Shown here one piece after another: positions 57,618 through 64,000 of a stretch of DNA of 64,000 nt. Position 1 is the first letter of the stretch. Every line of letters begins with the position of its first letter. The notes beneath the pieces were generated by a model, which had not been told where the DNA came from, made no database searches, and saw nothing but the letters and a program-made list of their open reading frames with translations. The translations under genes were made by a program, and so were the position numbers. Source of the DNA: Kitasatospora sp. NBC_01250 (GTDB lineage Bacteria > Actinomycetota > Actinomycetes > Streptomycetales > Streptomycetaceae); NCBI RefSeq assembly GCF_036226465.1, contig NZ_CP108476.1, positions 372,001 to 436,000 of the forward strand. The letters run 5' to 3'.

Positions 57618-58109
57618 CTACGCCGCGATCAGCCGCGGCGCGTCGTCCGCCGCACGGGCCGTGCTCGCGACGACCGCTCCGGAGGGCACGGCGATCACGG
57701 TGCACAGGGCCCGGGCCACGCAGTGGCGGCTGACCGTCCCGTGCACCAGCCGCTGCAGCGGGCCGCGGCGGCCGGTGCCCACCACGAGCACGTCGCCCGG
57801 GCGGTCGGCGATCCGGACGAGGGCGCGGCCGGCCTCGCCGCGGATCACCACGGGGTCGATCCGCAGGTTCGTCGGGTAGCCGCCGAGGGCGTCCGCGAAC
57901 GCGTCGTCCAGTCGGGTACGGGCCGCCTGCTCCCAGAGCGCCGCCAGCGACGGGCAGGGGTGGGCCCGCTCCCCGCCGACCGGGGTCCAGGCGATCACCG
58001 GGACGAGGACGGCACCGCGCCTGGTCGCCTCGTCCACCGCGCGCCGCAGGACCGCCGCGCTCCGCTTCGATCCGCTGACTCCGACGACGACCCGGCTGGT
58101 CTCGGCCAT
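57618..58109 (-). CDS. Universal stress protein (UspA family)
   Basis: A 163-residue single-domain USP. It opens with the beta-strand VVVGVSGSKRSAAVLRRAVD and carries the nucleotide-binding pattern G-x2-G-x9-G-(S/T) in GTGRRGPLQRLVHGTVSRHC. Family members modulate stress survival and often sit near potassium or redox genes. It is separated from kdpD by 216 bp on the same strand and may have its own promoter there. Confidence 0.9.
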   Translation of the reverse strand: MAETSRVVVGVSGSKRSAAVLRRAVDEATRRGAVLVPVIAWTPVGGERAHPCPSLAALWEQAARTRLDDAFADALGGYPTNLRIDPVVIRGEAGRALVRIADRPGDVLVVGTGRRGPLQRLVHGTVSRHCVARALCTVIAVPSGAVVASTARAADDAPRLIAA

Positions 58110-58325
58110 GGTGCTGCACTTCCTCGATCCTCAGGCCCCGCAGAGGGCCTTCGCTTTCCAGCCGCGATACGGACTGGACCTTCGAAACAGTCGACTCGTG
58201 GTCGGCCGTCCCGCTGATCCATGGAACCCTGGCGATGCGCGCCATCGCCGGCTCTTAACGCGTCCGAGACGCGCCGTCGCCGCTTCCTGACGAACCCCTG
58301 ACGTCGGCCCGGTCAGGGGCAGTGG

Positions 58326-59534
58326 TCACAGCTCCGGGGCGGTGCCGCGAGGTGCCGGTTCGACGGTGGCCTCGTGACCGCCCGGGCCGTGCTGCCTGGT
58401 CCCGCCGAAGCGTCCGTGCCCCCGCCCTGCGGCGGCCTCGTGGGTGACCATGTGGACGTCGATGTCGCCGGAGAGCGCGATGGTGGTCTCCCCGATGCCG
58501 CGGCCGCCCAGTGCGCGGGCGAGCCGGCCGTGGCGACTGGTGCCGAGCACCAGCTGGGTGGCGTTCTGCGAGCGGGCGAAGGCCAGCAGGGTGGTGGGGA
58601 TGTCCTCGCCGACCACCCAGTGGAAGCTTCCGCCCAGGCTCTCGACCAGGCCGCGCTGGGCGCTGAGGGCCTCGGGGCGGGCATCGGCGAGCCCGTCGCC
58701 GTGCGCGACGTGGACGGCGAGCAGGTCGCCACCGCCGGTGCGGGCGGCGATCCGAGCGGCGCGGCGGATCAGTGTGTCGTCCTCGGGCCCGCCGGTGAGG
58801 GCGACCACGACCCGCTCGCTGGTCTCCCATATTCCGCTGATGCCCTGCTCCACGCGGTAGTCCTGCAGCCGCTCGTCCACCCGGCCGGCCAGCCAGAGCA
58901 GGGCGAGCTGGCGCAGCGCGGTGAGGTTGCCGGTCCGGAAGTAGTTGCCGAGCGCGGTGTCGACCTTCTCCGTGGCGTAGACGTTCCCGTGCACCATCCG
59001 GCGGCGCAGCGCCTCCGGTGCCATGTCGACCAGCTCGATCTGCCAGGCGCGGCGCACCAGCTCGTCGGGGACGGTCTCGTGCTGCGGGACTCCGGTGACC
59101 TTGAGGACGACGTCGGTGAGGGATTCGAGGTGCTGGATGTTGAGCGTGGTGATGACCTCGATGCCGGCGGCCAGCAGTTCCTCGACGTCCTGCCAGCGCT
59201 TGGGATGGCGCCCGCCGGGGACGTTGGTGTGGGCGAGTTCGTCGACCAGCGCCACCTGGGGGCGGCGGGCGAGCGCCGCGTCGACGTCGAGCTCGGTGAA
59301 CTCGGCTCCCCGGTAGGTGCGGTGTGCGCGCGGCAGGCACTCCAGGCCGTCGAGCAGCGACTCGGTGCGCTCCCGGCCGTGGCATTCGACGAAGGCGACG
59401 ACGACGTCGGTGCCGCGGGCCCGGCGGCGCAGCGCCTCGTCGAGCATGCGGTAGGTCTTTCCGACGCCCGGCGCGGCGCCGAGGTACACCTTCAGCCGGC
59501 CGGGCCCGGCCCGGGTCGCCTTCTGCTCGACCAC
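58326..59534 (-). CDS. kdpD: Short KdpD: sensor domain plus USP domain, no kinase
   Basis: A 402-residue protein with the KdpD N-terminal domain (Walker A GAAPGVGKTY at 19-28, VDELAHTNVPGGRHPKRWQD) and a USP domain (VVVALTGGPEDDTLIRRAAR, LVLGTSRHGRLARALGGRGI). It stops before the four TM helices, HisKA and ATPase domains of full-length KdpD (about 850-900 residues). Such short KdpD forms are known in some bacteria and may bind KdpFABC or modulate a separate kinase. The GTG starts 24 bp after kdpC. No KdpE or kinase gene is in the window. Confidence 0.9.
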   Translation of the reverse strand: MVEQKATRAGPGRLKVYLGAAPGVGKTYRMLDEALRRRARGTDVVVAFVECHGRERTESLLDGLECLPRAHRTYRGAEFTELDVDAALARRPQVALVDELAHTNVPGGRHPKRWQDVEELLAAGIEVITTLNIQHLESLTDVVLKVTGVPQHETVPDELVRRAWQIELVDMAPEALRRRMVHGNVYATEKVDTALGNYFRTGNLTALRQLALLWLAGRVDERLQDYRVEQGISGIWETSERVVVALTGGPEDDTLIRRAARIAARTGGGDLLAVHVAHGDGLADARPEALSAQRGLVESLGGSFHWVVGEDIPTTLLAFARSQNATQLVLGTSRHGRLARALGGRGIGETTIALSGDIDVHMVTHEAAAGRGHGRFGGTRQHGPGGHEATVEPAPRGTAPEL

Positions 59535-59558
59535 CGCGCGCCTCCTTGCCGGCCGGGG

Positions 59559-60197
59559 TCAGCCGAGCCGCGCGAGCGCGAGGTTGAGCGTGACGACGTC
59601 CACCCGCCGTTCGCCGAGGAAGCCCAGGTCGCGGCCCTGGGTGTGGTCCTTCACCAGCTGACGGACCCTGGCCGGGTCGAGACCGCGCGCCTTCGCCACT
59701 CGGTCGACCTGTTCATCAGCGTAGGCGGGCGAGATGTCCGGGTCGAGCCCGGAGCCGCTCGCGGTGAGCGCGTCCGGGGGCACCTGGCCGGGCGGAACGC
59801 CGTCGAACGCGGCGGCCGCGGCGCGGCGTTCGCGCACGGTCCGGGTCAGGCCCGCGTCGTTGGGGCCGAGGTTGGAGGCGCCCGAGGCCAGCGGGTCGTA
59901 GCCGGTGGGGCCGGCCGCCGAAGGACGCGGCTGGAACCACTTCGGGTCGGGCCGGGCCGCCTCGTTCGGATCCGCGGGGTTCTGCTTCGGCAGGTCGAAG
60001 TTCTGCCCCAGCAGGCTGGAGCCGACCACCTGGCCGTTCTGCTTCAGCTGCGAGCCGTTGGCCTGGTGGGAGAAGGCGAGCTCGGCGATGCCGGTGATCA
60101 GCAGGGGGTACGCCAGGCCGCAGACCACGGTGAAGACCAGCAGCAGGCGCAGGCCGGTGAGGTGCAGCCGGACCAGGGCCGGCAGGGGACGTGCCAC
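59559..60197 (-). CDS. kdpC: Potassium-transporting ATPase subunit C
   Basis: A 212-residue KdpC with one N-terminal TM helix (LRLLLVFTVVCGLAYPLLIT), then the conserved GSSLLGQNFDLPKQN, SGASNLGPN and PPDALTASGSGLDPDISPAY blocks. KdpC stabilises nucleotide binding and couples KdpA to KdpB. It lies 16 bp after kdpB. GTG start. Confidence 0.95.
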   Translation of the reverse strand: MARPLPALVRLHLTGLRLLLVFTVVCGLAYPLLITGIAELAFSHQANGSQLKQNGQVVGSSLLGQNFDLPKQNPADPNEAARPDPKWFQPRPSAAGPTGYDPLASGASNLGPNDAGLTRTVRERRAAAAAFDGVPPGQVPPDALTASGSGLDPDISPAYADEQVDRVAKARGLDPARVRQLVKDHTQGRDLGFLGERRVDVVTLNLALARLG

Positions 60198-60213
60198 GCG
60201 CGGGCTCCTTCGC

Positions 60214-62324
<2,111 letters not shown>

Positions 62325-62328
<4 letters not shown>

Positions 62329-63989
62329 CGGTGCAGGCCTTCCGCGAGCGGCCCCAGAGCCAGGGCGGGGAAGTAGGTGAGGCCGACCACGATCAGCACC
62401 ACACCGCAGAGCATCCCCACGAACAGCGGCCGGTGGGTCGGCAGCGTGCCCGCGGTGACCGGGACGGGCTGCTGGCGGGCCAGCGAGCCGGCCAGCCCCA
62501 GCACGAAGACCATCGGCAGCAGGCGGCCGAAGAGCATCACCAGGCCGAGCGCGGTGTTCCACCAGGTGCTGGTGGCGGTCAGGCCGGCGAACGCGGAGCC
62601 GTTGTTGTTGGCCGCCGAGGTGAAGGCGTACAGCACCTCGGAGAATCCGTGCGGACCGCTGTTCAGGATGGCGGCCCGCTCGGCCTTGAAGGTCATCGCC
62701 GTGCCGGTGCCGATCAGCACGATCGCCGGCGTGGTCAGGATGTAGAGGGAGGCGAACTTCATCTCCCGGCCGCCGAGCTTCTTGCCCAGGTACTCGGGCG
62801 TGCGCCCGACCATCAGGCCCGCCACGAAGACCGCGACCACGGCCAGCACCAGGATCCCGTAGAGCCCGGAGCCGGTCCCGCCGGGCGCGATCTCACCCAG
62901 CATCATGTCGAAGATCGTCACCCCGCCGCCCAGCGGCGAGAAGGAGTCGTGGAAGGAGTCGACCGCGCCGGTGGAGGTCAGGGTGGTGGAGGAGGCGAAG
63001 AGCGCGGAGGAGGCGATGCCGAAGCGCACCTCCTTGCCCTCCATCGCGGCTCCGGCCGCGTGCAGCGCGGTGCCGGTGTGCTGCCACTCGAAGAACGTCA
63101 GGAGGGCGGCCGAGGCCACCCAGAACAGCGCCATCACGGCCACGATCGCGTAGCCCTGGCGCCGGTCGCCCACCATCGTGCCGAAGGTGCGCGGCAGCGA
63201 GAAGGAGATCACCAGCAGCAGGTAGATCTCCAGCCAGTTGGTGAACGGATTCGGGTTCTCGAACGGGTGCGCCGAGTTGGCGTTGTAGAAGCCGCCGCCG
63301 TTGGTGCCCAGCAGCTTGATGACCTCCTGCGAGGCCACCGGACCGCCGGTGATGCTCTGGCTGCCCCCGCCCACCGTGCTGACCTGGGCTGCCGCGTGCA
63401 GGTTCTCGACCATGCCCGACGCCACGAAGACGATCGCCAGGACCACCGAGACCGGCAGCAGCAGCCGCACCGTCACCCGCACCAGGTCCACCCAGAAGTT
63501 GCCGACCCGGTCCGTGCCGGTGCGCCGGAAACCGCGGATCAGTGCGGCCACCACGGCGATGCCGACCGCGGCCGACAGGAAGTTCTGGACGGCGAGCCCC
63601 GCCATCTGCACCAGGTGACCCATCGTCGACTCGCCGGAGTACGACTGCCAGTTGGTGTTGGTGACGAACGAGGCCGCGGTGTTCCAGGCCGTCGCCGGGT
63701 GGACCGCGGGGAACCCGAGCGAGAGCCAGAGGTGGTTCTGCAACCGCTGGAAGGCGTAGAGGAACAGCACCGAGACGGCGGAGAAGGCGAGCACACTGCG
63801 CAGGTACGCCATCCAGGTCTGGTCGAAGTCCCCGTTGACGCCGATCAGCCGGTGGACACCGCGTTCGGCACGCAGGTGCTTGGCGCTGCTCAGCACGTGC
63901 GCCAGGTAGTCCCCCAGCGGGCGGTGCGAGAGAGCGAGCGCCGCCACCAGTGCCAGCGCCTGCAGAAAGCCCGCGAGGGTCGGGGTCAC
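62325..63989 (-). CDS. kdpA: Potassium-transporting ATPase potassium-binding subunit
   Basis: A 554-residue membrane channel-like subunit with ten or so TM helices and the four pore-loop segments of the KdpA filter ([41 protein letters not shown]). The GTG start has GAGG 7 bases upstream at the very window edge. A TGA just before it may be the stop of kdpF, which would lie outside the window. First visible gene of kdpA-B-C-D. Confidence 0.96.
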
Positions 63990-64000
63990 CTCAGAACCTC

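Overview
The window is high-GC actinomycete DNA, most like a Streptomyces or Kitasatospora chromosome. The signs are very strong G/C at third codon positions, many GTG starts behind GGAGG-type ribosome sites, and typical families: SpoIIE-type phosphatase, SCO6745-like protein, class F sortase with DUF4331, CsbD, a MmyB-like regulator, Kdp potassium ATPase and P450s. The gene mix looks like an accessory or chromosome-arm region.

Layout. (1) 1-6341: a biosynthetic patch with three cytochrome P450s (the first cut by the window edge), a short-chain dehydrogenase, a secreted protein and a FabF-type ketosynthase. (2) 6.7-14.7 kb: nucleoside deaminase, a large membrane sensor/SpoIIE phosphatase, a LysR regulator beside the tail of a lost M4 protease, two tandem beta/gamma-crystallin-like secreted proteins, a beta-carbonic anhydrase and a SCO6745-like protein. 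(3) 14.7-21 kb: a surface/metal locus (TPR protein, class F sortase, DUF4331 protein) divergent from a NicO-type metal exporter and a lipoprotein. (4) 21-28 kb: coiled-coil membrane protein, CsbD, a stand-alone condensation-domain protein, a 2'-5' RNA ligase-like protein, a PEBP relic, a TetR/DUF1772 pair with two clear operators, and a TIGR01777 epimerase.

(5) 28.06-42.5 kb is the most unusual part. Three copies of a 235-236 bp MITE-like element punctuate it. Copies 1 and 2 flank a compact class I lanthipeptide locus read leftwards: separate elimination protein (SpaB_C), LanB glutamylation protein, a 57-aa precursor with five Cys, then LanC. A 15-bp perfect hairpin separates lanA from lanC. 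Copies 2 and 3, inverted to each other, flank an intact IS1182-family element and an aminoglycoside-phosphotransferase-like kinase. Just right of copy 3 is a two-gene predicted conflict system: a Trypco1-like small protein and a giant trypsin/STAND NTPase/TM/15-WD40 protein. The 3' end of that gene is joined head-on to a short-chain dehydrogenase that has lost its own 3' end, a visible rearrangement junction.

(6) 42.6-49.2 kb: MmyB-like regulator, response regulator, ABC transporter with histidine kinase, secreted serine hydrolase. (7) 49.5-55.4 kb: TauD-like dioxygenase and one 1248-aa polypeptide carrying two complete IucA/IucC siderophore synthetase modules, then a zinc alcohol dehydrogenase. 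(8) 55.7-64 kb: HTH-PPOx fusion, small membrane protein, universal stress protein, and the kdpABC operon with a short KdpD lacking the kinase half.

The best candidates for something new are the MITE-bounded split-LanB lanthipeptide locus, the neighbouring Trypco1/protease-STAND-WD40 pair, and the fused bimodular siderophore synthetase.
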